A DNA stretch of 64,000 nt from an uncultured Flavobacteriales bacterium (GTDB taxonomy: Bacteria > Bacteroidota > Bacteroidia > Flavobacteriales_D > Crocinitomicaceae): contig CAJXJK010000003.1 of NCBI GenBank assembly GCA_913054135.1, positions 248,001 to 312,000 on the forward strand. The letters run 5' to 3'. The translations under genes and the position numbers were made by a program. Positions 18,385-28,488 of this stretch are shown piece by piece; the first letter of the stretch is position 1; every line of letters begins with the position of its first letter. The notes under the pieces are model-generated. The model was not told the origin of the DNA. It saw only the letters and a list, made by a program, of their open reading frames with translations, and ran no database searches.

Positions 18385-21300
18385 TTACCACATTATTGTT
18401 ATTGGACCTGTGAATGGATCAGGGAAGTCTTCATGATCAATTTCAATCGTATAATAGTATGTTCCTGCCGGAAGTTTTTTACCATCTTTAATTGTTCCTC
18501 CCCAATCATCAGCATAAGTTTCGTCAGCTGTGAAAAGAGGTTCACCCCATCTATTATAAACGTTAATACTAATGTCTACACCTGGGTAAAGCTCAATGAA
18601 ATCAAGAATCCACGTATCGTTCAGCCCATTGTTATCTGGAGAGATTCCATCAGGGATAATAATGTCTGGCCTTAGAATAACTTCCATAGAGTCAATCGCA
18701 GTACATCCATTCGTATCTGTAACTAGGACGTAATACCATCCTGATTCTGTAGGTTGCACCACGGTAGGATTAGATGATGTCGGATCCGTTAAAAATTGAC
18801 TTGGTGTCCATACATAAGTGTGGGTTGTTTCAGTTGACGTTGGGTTTCCACCTATGACCTCTGATTGAGTGGCGAACATTTCAATATCAGGACCCGCTTC
18901 AGCCACAAATGGATCAGAAGTCGTTACGTTTACTGTGTCTGTATGAGAACAACCATTAAAGACAACTTCTACAACATAAGATTCTATTCCAGGAGGATTG
19001 CCAGTAACGGCTAATACGCTTGTGTCACTTAGGTTAGTTGTCATAGTGATATCATACCATGTGTAATCTGCTCCAGGGTCAACATTTGAAGTTGCCTCTA
19101 ATTCAGTATCAAATCCTGAACACAATAGAGTGTCAAGGCCGGCATCAACTAAAACAACAAGCATTGTGTCTACACTTAAAGTGTCCATGTAAGTACAACC
19201 GTTTGCATCTGTTACAGTTAAGTAATAGTCCATAGGAAGTAAACCTGTAGGGTCTTCATCAGTTAAGGTGTCGGTTAAGGTTTGAGAAATCCATTCAGTA
19301 GTGTAGTTTGGAGTACCTCCAGAGATTGCAATGTAAATTGCCCCGTCTGGAGAGTCAAGGCATGTTGCATCCACAATACTGTCTAGCGTCACTGCTATGG
19401 TGGCAGGGTCAACAACTGTTCCCATTTGTGAGAATGCGCATCCATTGGCATCTGTTATATCAACAGTATATGTTCCATCACATAAGTCAATTGCGGTAAT
19501 TGTATTTTGCGCAGATGGTGTCCAAACAAATGTAAATGGTAGAGTACCACCAATCGGATTTGAAACTAATTGACCATCACATACTCCAGCACATGTTGGG
19601 TTGATCTCAAACAAAGGATTCAGAATAACAGTGTCAGGTTCGCTTATAGTCAAGTCAACATAAGACAAACAACCTAAGGCATCTGTTGTTTCAAGTGTAT
19701 AATCACCAGCGCATAATCCAGTCGCGGCTGGAGTTATAATACCTGTGCTTACACCAGTATTATCTAACCAATCGAAAGTGTAAGGGCTTGTACCTCCGGT
19801 AACAGAAGTTGTATCAGCTGTACCATCACAAACGCCATGACAATTCAAATCAGTTCCTGAAACAGTGCTAATTGCTGCGTCTGAGTTGCTTAAACCATAA
19901 ACAAATTCTGCAGTACACCCAGCGTTATCAGTAACAGTGAGGGTGTAAGTTCCAGCACCTAAATTAGATATTGCTGGAGTCACATCTAGCGTGTTCCATA
20001 AATATGTGTGGGCAAGAACACCTCCGGTAGAAGTTACGGTAATTGATCCATCATTAAATCCGCATGCAGGGTTTGTCATTAGAGCTTGCGCATCAATAGC
20101 ATTAGGGTCAACCATATCTACTTGGATTGATCTAACACAACCAGCATCATCTGTAATTTCGCAGAAGTAAGTTCCGGCACAAAGTCCTGTTTGAGTTTGT
20201 GAAGTTGAGTTGTCATGTAACCATAAGTATGTGTATGGAGCAGTTCCTCCAAGTCCTGTAACGGTAGCTTGGCCATCACAAGACCCAGCACAGCTAATTG
20301 CTTGAATAACCACATCTTCAGTTAATCCGGCATTGTTTGGTACATCTACCGTTTCAAGAACTACACATCCATTTTGATCCGTAATTTGTGCCTCATAGAT
20401 ACTAGAGCATAGTCCAGTTATTGAAGTTCCTGTTGCTGAGGTATTCCAAAGAACGTTAAGTACTCCAGTTCCTCCAGAAACAGTTAAGTCAATTGCTCCA
20501 TTACATTGTCCGCAATCAGTTGGGGTAACAACTGAAGTTACAATGATTTCACTAGGCTCTACTAAAGTTGTATCGTAGAAATTAATGCATCCAAGTGCAT
20601 CAGTTATTTGTAATGTCCAATTTCCAGCAGTTAAACCTGTCGGATCTTCTGCAATAATACCGCCTGGGTTCCATTGATAAACTAGTGGTGGACTAATTGC
20701 AGTTGTTGTGATTTCTAAACTTCCGTCTGCAGACCCAAAGCAAGTTGGGTGATTAACAGCATCCCAAGTTAGAGTTGTTGAAGGCACATTGCTTACGTCT
20801 GCTTGAAATTGTTGAGTACATCCATTATTGTCTATTACATCAACGAAGTATGTTCCTGCAGCAACATTAAGTAAAACGTTATTAGTTTCACCTACTAGTG
20901 GATTTAACAAGTTGTCATACCACTGATACATGAACGGAGGGTTTCCTCCATTTGCGAATACTGTAGCGTTACCATCAGGGATTCCACAAGTTGCATCATT
21001 TGAAAAAATGTTTCCAGTTATTTCTGGGAATCCATTAATAATAACAGGCTCTTGTCCAGAAGTACAGCCATTGTCATCAATAATTTCAACCGTGTAGTTT
21101 CCTTCACATAGATTAATCACTGCCGGATTTGTTCCGCCAACAACAGGGTTTCCTAAAATGTCTAACCATTCATAAGTGTATGGAATTGTTCCGCCTGCAC
21201 CTACAATATCCGCATCACCATCACACACGCCAAAACAAGACGCATCATTCGAGTTAATTACATAGGTTAGTTCTAATGGTTCTCCAATGGTTACTGTTGC

Positions 21301-24300
21301 AGATTGAAAACTACATCCGTTATTATCTGTAATTACCGCGTGGTAATCTCCAGGGCATAATGCTGATGCGCTAGGGCCAGTTTGACCTATCAATAAGCCA
21401 GTAGTGGAATTAAACCAGTTCACAGTGTATGGAGGAAATCCTCCAGCAGGTGTTACATCTGCTGTTCCACTACAATCACCAAAACAAAGAACGTCTGTAC
21501 CAACAATTGGTGCGCTAATAGCACTAGGCTCAGTGAGTGTAATTAACATTGGAATAGTACATCCGCCAAGATCAGTTACTTCCACCGTATAGTTACCAGA
21601 GCATAATCCTGAAATTAATGGGTTTGTCTCTCCTGGTATTGGAGTTAAAGAAGCGTCTAACCATTGGTAGGTATAAGTTCCGTATCCGCCAGTAACAACC
21701 ACACTGATAATTCCATTACAATCTCCATTACATGATGGGTCAGTAGGAGTTGGAGTAATAACAATTGGAGTAGGCTCAACAATATCAAAACAATAATTTT
21801 GAACACACGCATCTCCATCTGTAATATCAACACACCAAGTTCCGGCACCAATACCAGTTGCATCATTGTTGCCTTGTCCATTTGTTGGGACTGGGCTCCA
21901 TACGTAAGTGTAGCCTGCGCCAGAACCTCCACTAGGTGCTAATGTGATAGAACCGTCGTTGGCACCATTACATGTTATTTGTGTGGTAACCTCGTTTGCT
22001 AAAATTTGTGTTGGGCCTACTATTTCAGTGAGACCAACAGAAATACATCCTGAAGCATTCGTAACTTCAACATAGTATTCACCGGCACATTGACCTGTGA
22101 TAGAAGTTCCTGTTTGACCTACTAACATTGTTCCCGTTAATCCTTCAAACCATTGATTTGTACAAGCAGGGTCTCCACAGACATAAGTTACGTCAGCGGA
22201 TCCATCACACAATCCAAAACAAGAGACATCTGTAGAGTCCATTGTTAATGTTTCCGCGTTTACGTCAGAAATAGGAAATACTTCAGTTAAGTTACATCCA
22301 TTTTGATCAGTTACTAATACTGAGATAACGCCAGGGCATAAGCCAGTTGCATTATTTGTGCCTTCTCCAAACGCAGGGTCAGGAGACCAATCATAAATAT
22401 ATGGTCCAACTCCGCCAAGCATATTTACAGTGGCTGAACCATTGCATGTACCACAAGTGGCATTATTTGAGAATGTAGAGTTGGCAATTAATTCTGTAGG
22501 TTCGGTAATGTTAATGGTAGTGTCTATGAAACATCCGGCTCCATCCGTAACAGTGGCTGTTATAGCTCCGACACATAAATTACTCGCAGTATTACCAGTT
22601 TGTAAATCAGACCAGTTTACCGTATAAGTTCCATCACCACCAGTAGGGGCCACAACAATTTCTCCACTGCAATCTCCGAAACATAAGATGTTTGTGATTG
22701 CTGCATTTGCTAAAATTGGATTGGCATCCAAAATAGTAAACGAAATAGTCGTATCACAAATACTTGCATCTGAAATTGTTACAGTATATGTGCCAGGAGG
22801 TAAGTTAGTTGCGGTTGGTGTTGTTTGTAATAATGGATCATCCCATTGATATCCGTATGGTGGATTATTTCCTCCAATTACCGTAACAGAAGCTGTTCCG
22901 TTATTACTCCCTGAACAAGTTACATCTGTTTGACCGATAGTAACATTCCAAGGGTCAGTAGGAGCTGTCATATCAACAGGTCCAAATGTAATTGCACAGC
23001 CATTAATGTCAGTAACAACCACATTATATATCCCCTGACACACGTTATTCAAAGTGTCATTGGTTTGTCCCGCGATATCAACGAAAAATTCATCTTGCCA
23101 TTGAAAGAAGTAAGGAGCTGATCCGCCACCAGGCACGATATCAATTAATCCATCACAAAAACCAAAACAATTGACAGGTGAGATGTTGAAGTTACCTGTA
23201 AGCCCAAGGGGCTCAATTACTGGTAAACAAGAACTTGTAACTGTACAACCATTGTCATCAGTAATCACTACTTGATAATCTCCCGGGGGTAAATTGTTTG
23301 CTATTTGAGTTGTTTGTCCAATTGGCAACCCTGTGTTACAATCAATCCAATCGTATTGATATGGAGGAATACCACCTACATGTATAATTGTTGCTGTTCC
23401 GTCATTTGCTCCGAAACAAGAAATGTCAGTTGATGATTCAGTGTTTATCACCATTAGAGTAGGCTCTGCAATGGTAGTTGTGAATATTTCAGAACATCCT
23501 TGATCATCAGTCACAGTTACATTCCAGTTTCCTGCGCATAATCCGCCTGCATTTGTTGTTCCCTGTCCTGTTCCTGGTAAGCCTGGCCCCCAGTTAAAAA
23601 CTAGTGTGCCGGTTCCACCAGCAGCTGTCAGCACTGCTGAACCGTTACAGTCTCCATTACAAACCACATCTGTTGGCACTACACTTCCAGTAATTTCAGG
23701 CGGCTCATTTACCACTATAGTATCTGAAGTTACACAACCTGAAGCGTTAGTCAATACGGCTAGGTATTCACCTGCACAAAGTCCAGTTGCTGTTGAAGGT
23801 TGTGATGCAGGATTGTCAATAATTCCAATAGGAAGTCCAGTTAAGTTATCAAACCATTCTACCACGTAAGGTGCATCTAAAATGTTATAGTTAATTGTAG
23901 CCGTTCCGTCGCACAGTCCAAAACAAGTAATGTCTGTAGAGTCCATTGTGGTTACTTCTAAAGCTACACTGTTGATAGCTACAGCAATGTTAGCAGTACA
24001 GCCTGATCCATCAGTTGCGGCAACATTATATGCTCCAGCACAAAGCCCTGTTGCAATTGCTGTTCCCTGTCCTGCTCCTGGTGCTGGAGTCCAGATATAT
24101 GTGAATGCACCAGTACCGCCTGTTGCAAGTACCTCTGCGTTTCCATCACAAACACCACAAGTAGCATCACCTTCAGTAATTACTTGAGTGAATATTTCAG
24201 GTAATTCAGTAATAGTCATTGTATCCGAATTAACCTGACAAAGAGCTGCATCAGTGATTTGAGCATAATAGTCACCTGGACAAAGGTTAGTGATTGAATC

Positions 24301-27300
24301 ATTATTAACTCCAAGTGGTAGACCAGTGATTGCGTCAAACCATTCGAAAGTGTAGGCCCCGGTACCGCCTACTGCCGTAATGTAAGCTTGGCCTGAACAC
24401 GACCCGAAGCATGATGAATTGATTACGTTAGTATCAATAACAATTTCAAGAGGTTCAAGAATGTTGTAAGAAATTATTGTATCACATAAATTTTGATCAG
24501 TTACCGTTACTGTTACAGGTCCTGCACAAAGTCCAATTGCTGTAGGTGTAGTTTGTAATAATGGATCGTCCCATTGGTAATTGTACGCTGGAGTTCCTCC
24601 TGAATTCATGGTCACAGTTGCGTCTCCGTTACAATCACCGAAACACACAATATCAGTTTGTGAGAAAGTTAAGTCAAATTGATTTGGCTCATTTATGGTG
24701 ATGTCGTCGGTAACGACACAATTGTTGTCATCAGTAACCGTAACTGTGTGCAGACCTTGGCAAAGTCCACTGGCAACTAAGTTGGTTCCACCTGTTGGCG
24801 CCCAACTTATATCGTAAGGAGCTGTTCCGCCGTTAACTACAACCTGACCAGATCCATTACAATCTCCGAAACAAGTAGCATGAGAAATAACACTAGCATT
24901 AGCTGTTAAAGGGTTTGGTTCAATTATTTCTATGCACAAAGTTGTGTCACAACCAATATTATCGGCAATGGTAACACACCAAAATCCTGCAGACAATCCA
25001 GATACATTTGGAGTTCCATCTCCTACTGGTGGTGCTGGTGCCCAGCTGTAAACATACCCCACTCCAGATCCACCAGAGTTAACAGTGACATCAATAGTAC
25101 CGTTGACATCTCCAGCACAGATAAGGTCTGTTTTTACAAAAGTTATGTCATATTGAGGAGGGCTGTTCAGTGTAGTTTGGTCGTTAACTGTACACCCTTG
25201 ATCATCAGTTACGATTACGTCATAAACTCCTGCGCACAATAGTGTCGGGTTAGCGGTTCCTTGTCCTGCTCCTGGTGCTGGAGACCATGTGTGGGTATAG
25301 GGTGGAGTTCCACCTCCTGGTGTAGCTGCAATGGATCCATCACAGAGATCGTAACAAGTAGGGTCTGTAGGAATTAAACTTGATGTTACTGGCGTTGGTT
25401 CAATCACCTCAACAGTGTCTGCTGTCGAATTACAACCATTGTCATCAGTCACAATAATTTCATAAAAGCCAGGGCACAATCCGTCAAGTGTGTCTGTTGC
25501 TCCAACTCCGGCACCACCTGGAACAGTTGTCCAAGCGAACTGGTATGGGAAAGTTCCACCTACAACATCTACATCTACCGATCCATCACAAACTCCGAAG
25601 CATGAAACCTGATATCCATCTGCTGTGGCGTCAATTTCGGTAGGCTCGTTAATTGTTATACATGGACTTTGGAAAGAACATCCTGCTCCATTTAAATCCG
25701 TTACAACCACAAAGTAGTCCCCAGCACACAGAGTAGTGGGGTTTTCATCAGTAATTCCTGTACTAACTCCTAAGCAAGTGAACCATTCAAAAGTATTTTG
25801 ACCAGCTCCACCAAAAGGGTTCGCAGATGCTTCACCATCACAAGAACCAAAACAACTTGCGTCTTGGTCGGATGTCGGTATTACGCCTAAAACAGGAGGC
25901 TCAGTCATTGTTATCAAAGTATCAAATTGACAAGTACCCGTGTTGTCAAATATCGATAATGTCACTGGTCCTACGCAAAATCCTATACCTGGCATAGTTC
26001 CTTGTCCTGAGGCAGGTGCCGTACTCCATAAAAAAGTATACGGGCCTCCATTTCCTCCACCAGGAACCACATCTATTTCACCATCACAGTCACCATTACA
26101 TGTAGGCTCAGTAATTGTCACTGTTGCAGTAAAGTCAGGTGGACCCGGAACAGAAAAAGTAGTATCTAAAGTACATCCATTGACATCTGTCACTGTTACA
26201 GTATTTACACCTTGGCATAAGTTCGTTGGGTTTTCAGTAACCTGCAGTGAAGGATTCCAAGTAACCAAATAGTCTGGATTCCCTGTTATTGTATCAGAAA
26301 CCCCACCTACTGCGTTTGTAAAAAGGAAACCATCACAAGCTCCAGGACAAGTTTCAGGAATTGTACCTAAAAGGTTAAGTTGTAAGTTTGAAGGAGTTTT
26401 TAATTCTTCTGATACAGAACATTGGTAAAAAATACCAGATCCAGGAGGTCCAACCTCGTTTGATAAATCTTGAATAGTAATGATATAGTTGTCAGCACAT
26501 AGGTTATCATAGAAGTTTGCAGCTACGAAACCTTGATTGTTGAAATTATACATATAAGGCCCTGCAGATCCGGTAACATTAATTGTTAATTCTCCATCAC
26601 AAACTCCATTACAACTTACTTGTTTAGGCATGTCAGGTTGGTTGTCTCCGATATAGTCGAGCGTAATAATTTCTATTGTTAGAATAAGGTTATCACATAA
26701 AGTAACTTGATCTTTTGTGAAATTTGAATTTGAATAAGCGCCTTTTGAAACGTCAGTCGGTTCTTGAACATTCGTCCAGAAGTCAGCATCACCGCCAACT
26801 TTTTTAGAAGACGACAAATCTAATTCATTTACAGCATAAATTACGGAACCATCAAAATCGAATTTATAAGTTTCTTGATTTGAAATTATTCTATCTGCAG
26901 TTACAGTTTTTCCATTGGTACTTATTTGTCCATCATTAAAATAGATGTCTTTTTGCCATGTAGTAGACATGATTGATGACAGATTCCATTTACCAGCATT
27001 GAACTTAAGGTCGGCATTAATTAATTCATCATGAAATTTGAGCTCGTTAACACTTGATGAAAGATTCTCAAAAATTACAGATTGAATATCTAAATTGAAT
27101 TTTTTAGTCGCAATGAAATCTCCATGCACTGTGATAGAGTGGTCAGGGCCTATTACACTCAAAGGGAATTCACTTTCAATATAAATGTTGTTTATTTCAA
27201 CATTTGTGTTCAGGATTACTTTCGTGTATTCTGAGTTGAATGAATGATTGTCGAAGTGCACATTGTCTTCGGAGCTTGGAATTGAATTTGCTGATTGTCC

Positions 27301-27447
27301 GCCCGAGGTCAATGACCAATGACTAACATCTGTCCAATTTCCGGCACCACCAATCCAATAGTAGTCAGCACCAAAAGCAAAGTTGGTTGTTGTGAAAGCG
27401 ATAAGAACTACAAGTCTTTTGAAAAATGAGGACTTCATTTTTTTCAT
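18385..27447 (-). CDS. Giant SprB-like repeat adhesin with type IX C-terminal domain
   Basis: This protein has about 3,020 residues. Starts at 27471, 27447 or 27438 are possible; 27447 gives a good signal peptide (MKKMKSSFFKRLVVLIAF, cleavage near FGA). An N-terminal beta-helix-like domain (about 30-240, YYWIGGAGNWTDVSHW) is followed by about 31 tandem SprB-type repeats of 80-90 residues, each opening with a cysteine motif such as CFGxCDG and containing a TVTDxxGC strand. A PKD-like segment and a CHU_C domain (IIPDGISPDNNGLNDTW, YNRWGEPLF) end the protein. SprB is a mobile gliding adhesin exported by type IX secretion. Two PorP/SprF genes flank this gene. Confidence 0.93.
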   Translation of the reverse strand: MKKMKSSFFKRLVVLIAFTTTNFAFGADYYWIGGAGNWTDVSHWSLTSGGQSANSIPSSEDNVHFDNHSFNSEYTKVILNTNVEINNIYIESEFPLSVIGPDHSITVHGDFIATKKFNLDIQSVIFENLSSSVNELKFHDELINADLKFNAGKWNLSSIMSTTWQKDIYFNDGQISTNGKTVTADRIISNQETYKFDFDGSVIYAVNELDLSSSKKVGGDADFWTNVQEPTDVSKGAYSNSNFTKDQVTLCDNLILTIEIITLDYIGDNQPDMPKQVSCNGVCDGELTINVTGSAGPYMYNFNNQGFVAANFYDNLCADNYIITIQDLSNEVGPPGSGIFYQCSVSEELKTPSNLQLNLLGTIPETCPGACDGFLFTNAVGGVSDTITGNPDYLVTWNPSLQVTENPTNLCQGVNTVTVTDVNGCTLDTTFSVPGPPDFTATVTITEPTCNGDCDGEIDVVPGGGNGGPYTFLWSTAPASGQGTMPGIGFCVGPVTLSIFDNTGTCQFDTLITMTEPPVLGVIPTSDQDASCFGSCDGEASANPFGGAGQNTFEWFTCLGVSTGITDENPTTLCAGDYFVVVTDLNGAGCSFQSPCITINEPTEIDATADGYQVSCFGVCDGSVDVDVVGGTFPYQFAWTTVPGGAGVGATDTLDGLCPGFYEIIVTDDNGCNSTADTVEVIEPTPVTSSLIPTDPTCYDLCDGSIAATPGGGTPPYTHTWSPAPGAGQGTANPTLLCAGVYDVIVTDDQGCTVNDQTTLNSPPQYDITFVKTDLICAGDVNGTIDVTVNSGGSGVGYVYSWAPAPPVGDGTPNVSGLSAGFWCVTIADNIGCDTTLCIEIIEPNPLTANASVISHATCFGDCNGSGQVVVNGGTAPYDISWAPTGGTNLVASGLCQGLHTVTVTDDNNCVVTDDITINEPNQFDLTFSQTDIVCFGDCNGDATVTMNSGGTPAYNYQWDDPLLQTTPTAIGLCAGPVTVTVTDQNLCDTIISYNILEPLEIVIDTNVINSSCFGSCSGQAYITAVGGTGAYTFEWFDAITGLPLGVNNDSITNLCPGDYYAQITDAALCQVNSDTMTITELPEIFTQVITEGDATCGVCDGNAEVLATGGTGAFTYIWTPAPGAGQGTAIATGLCAGAYNVAATDGSGCTANIAVAINSVALEVTTMDSTDITCFGLCDGTATINYNILDAPYVVEWFDNLTGLPIGIIDNPASQPSTATGLCAGEYLAVLTNASGCVTSDTIVVNEPPEITGSVVPTDVVCNGDCNGSAVLTAAGGTGTLVFNWGPGLPGTGQGTTNAGGLCAGNWNVTVTDDQGCSEIFTTTIAEPTLMVINTESSTDISCFGANDGTATIIHVGGIPPYQYDWIDCNTGLPIGQTTQIANNLPPGDYQVVITDDNGCTVTSSCLPVIEPLGLTGNFNISPVNCFGFCDGLIDIVPGGGSAPYFFQWQDEFFVDIAGQTNDTLNNVCQGIYNVVVTDINGCAITFGPVDMTAPTDPWNVTIGQTDVTCSGSNNGTASVTVIGGNNPPYGYQWDDPLLQTTPTATNLPPGTYTVTISDASICDTTISFTILDANPILANAAITNILCFGDCSGEIVVAPTGGDGTYTVNWSDLQTGNTASNLCVGAITATVTDGAGCFIDTTINITEPTELIANSTFSNNATCGTCNGSATVNMLGGVGPYIYDWSPDPAFGEGTNNATGLCPGVISVLVTDQNGCNLTEVFPISDVNAETLTMDSTDVSCFGLCDGSADVTYVCGDPACTNQWFEGLTGTMLVGQTGTSITGQCAGEYYVEVTNASGCISVGLTEIVGPTQILANEVTTQITCNGANDGSITLAPSGGSGAGYTYVWSPVPTNGQGNNDATGIGAGTWCVDITDGDACVQNYCFDIVEPTPIVITPTPTDPSCNGDCNGIISVVVTGGYGTYTYQWLDASLTPIPGETNPLISGLCSGNYTVEVTDLGGCTIPMLITLTEPSAISAPIVGTDVLCFGDCSGTADVTPAGGFPPYTVNWFNSTTGLLIGQTGPSASALCPGDYHAVITDNNGCSFQSATVTIGEPLELTYVINSNDASCFGVCDGDADIVGAGGTIPYTYEWLDILGNPVVGGTNPAVINLCEGNYTVEIIDDNGCTSGQEPVIINGFPEITGNIFSNDATCGIPDGNATVFANGGNPPFMYQWYDNLLNPLVGETNNVLLNVAAGTYFVDVIDNNGCTQQFQADVSNVPSTTLTWDAVNHPTCFGSADGSLEITTTAISPPLVYQWNPGGIIAEDPTGLTAGNWTLQITDALGCINFYDTTLVEPSEIIVTSVVTPTDCGQCNGAIDLTVSGGTGVLNVLWNTSATGTSITGLCSSIYEAQITDQNGCVVLETVDVPNNAGLTEDVVIQAISCAGSCDGQATVTGLGGTAPYTYLWLHDNSTSQTQTGLCAGTYFCEITDDAGCVRSIQVDMVDPNAIDAQALMTNPACGFNDGSITVTSTGGVLAHTYLWNTLDVTPAISNLGAGTYTLTVTDNAGCTAEFVYGLSNSDAAISTVSGTDLNCHGVCDGTADTTSVTGGTSPYTFDWLDNTGVSTGIITPAATGLCAGDYTLETTDALGCLSYVDLTISEPDTVILNPLFEINPTCAGVCDGQLVSNPIGGTLPFTFVWTPSAQNTITAIDLCDGTYTVDITDANGCAFSQMGTVVDPATIAVTLDSIVDATCLDSPDGAIYIAISGGTPNYTTEWISQTLTDTLTDEDPTGLLPMDYYLTVTDANGCTYMDTLSVDTMLVVLVDAGLDTLLCSGFDTELEATSNVDPGADYTWYDITMTTNLSDTSVLAVTGNPPGIESYVVEVVFNGCSHTDTVNVTTSDPFVAEAGPDIEMFATQSEVIGGNPTSTETTHTYVWTPSQFLTDPTSSNPTVVQPTESGWYYVLVTDTNGCTAIDSMEVILRPDIIIPDGISPDNNGLNDTWILDFIELYPGVDISINVYNRWGEPLFTADETYADDWGGTIKDGKKLPAGTYYYTIEIDHEDFPDPFTGPITIMW
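19140..26640 (-). repeat. Array of about 31 SprB-type repeats with a higher-order duplication
   Basis: I counted 31 copies of the repeat-opening cysteine motif (variants CFGDCNG, CNGDCDG, CGxCDG, CFGxxDG) inside the adhesin gene. Copies 9-12 (about 24660-23700) and 16-19 (about 22930-22020) share features in the same order. Both begin with YQWDDPLLQTTPTA, both have a short ATCGxC-type repeat third, and both have a TMDSTD-x-CFGLCDG repeat fourth. This points to duplication of a multi-repeat block. The count and limits are by eye. Confidence 0.8.
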
Positions 27448-27546
27448 AGTTTCTGTTGTTATAATTGTCATAGTTCAGTACAAATAGTCTTTGCGAAACT
27501 TTTTGTTGTATAATGTTAAACGCAATGTTTTGTTCAAAGGTTGTTT

Positions 27547-28488
27547 CTATTCAAAAGTTGGACACTCAGTTGTACTAGAGTTTCCGTAGTTTGAACATGA
27601 ATTAAAACCACCAGTAATTTCATGTGTATAAAACATGTTTCCTTTCAATTTTGAAATTACAAAATCAAATGAATATCCTAATGAAATCCAATTAAAGAAC
27701 TTTACTCTTACCTGTGCAGTAATTGCGTCTGTTCTTCTCAGGCCTAGGCCAAAAGCAAACTTGTTATCCAGGTCGACTAAAGCACTCAGATGAAAATCAA
27801 TGGGTGTCGCTTTCGTCCAAAGGACGAAAACAGAAGGGATTACAGACCACTTTTTTTCTAAAGTGAATGCGCGCCCAGCGGTTGCATATATGTGTCTTTG
27901 TGCCTTTGTTTCAGGTCCAATTTGGTTCAAGGTGTTTCCAAAAATGTTGTGTACCGAAAGTCCGAAGTAAGTTCTTTTATCATTCACCCAAGCTCCAATT
28001 TTTGCATCTGGAAAAGTTATAAAGCTTAGGCTTGATGCTGGTACAGATGGGTCTGCTAATTCGGTTGTGATGGCTGCTGCATCAAATGCTGTTTGTTTAA
28101 AACCAAAAGATGTTCCGAATGATAGGTCCCAGCTTCTGCTCACCGGAATATGAATGGCGTATGCAACATGTAAGTTTAAAAAAGAGTAAGGGCCAAAGGC
28201 ATCTCTCTTAATCTGACCACCGATTCCATGTTTAGGACCAAAGGCATTTCTGTTTTTCTTGCCAAATCTAAGTGGAGCATGCGCATTAATAAACCCGGTT
28301 TGTGGAGCTCCATCAACACCAACCCATTGGAATCTATATCCAGTTCGGATATCAATACAATTTTTTGTTCCAGCCACGGCAGGATTAAAAGCAAATTGGT
28401 TGAATTGATACTGAGTATAATGCTCAAGCTGCTGGCCAATAGATGTTTGACTAGTAATAATAAGAGCTAGAAATAGTATTTTTTTCAT
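27547..28488 (-). CDS. PorP/SprF family protein, upstream of the SprB-like adhesin
   Basis: This 313-residue protein starts at the ATG at 28488, whose A is the last base of the upstream stop (TGATG). It has a signal peptide (MKKILFLALIITSQTSIGQ) and the family signature QLEHYTQYQFNQFAFNPAVAGT, which is nearly the same as that of the protein at 17453. The barrel strands (YAIHIPVSRSWDLSFGTSFG, FGLGLRRTDAITAQVRV) fit PorP/SprF. It is coupled to a CHU_C-bearing secreted protein upstream and lies 99 bases before the giant adhesin start, so it could serve either cargo. By tight coupling I favour the upstream CHU_C protein. Confidence 0.92.
   Translation of the reverse strand: MKKILFLALIITSQTSIGQQLEHYTQYQFNQFAFNPAVAGTKNCIDIRTGYRFQWVGVDGAPQTGFINAHAPLRFGKKNRNAFGPKHGIGGQIKRDAFGPYSFLNLHVAYAIHIPVSRSWDLSFGTSFGFKQTAFDAAAITTELADPSVPASSLSFITFPDAKIGAWVNDKRTYFGLSVHNIFGNTLNQIGPETKAQRHIYATAGRAFTLEKKWSVIPSVFVLWTKATPIDFHLSALVDLDNKFAFGLGLRRTDAITAQVRVKFFNWISLGYSFDFVISKLKGNMFYTHEITGGFNSCSNYGNSSTTECPTFE

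Noticed and set aside
25940-26272. A 110-residue plus-strand frame within the adhesin gene
   Set aside because: It lies antisense to regularly repeated coding sequence, and its residues mirror the repeat pattern, so it is a shadow of that gene. Other plus-strand frames inside 18385-27447 are of the same kind.
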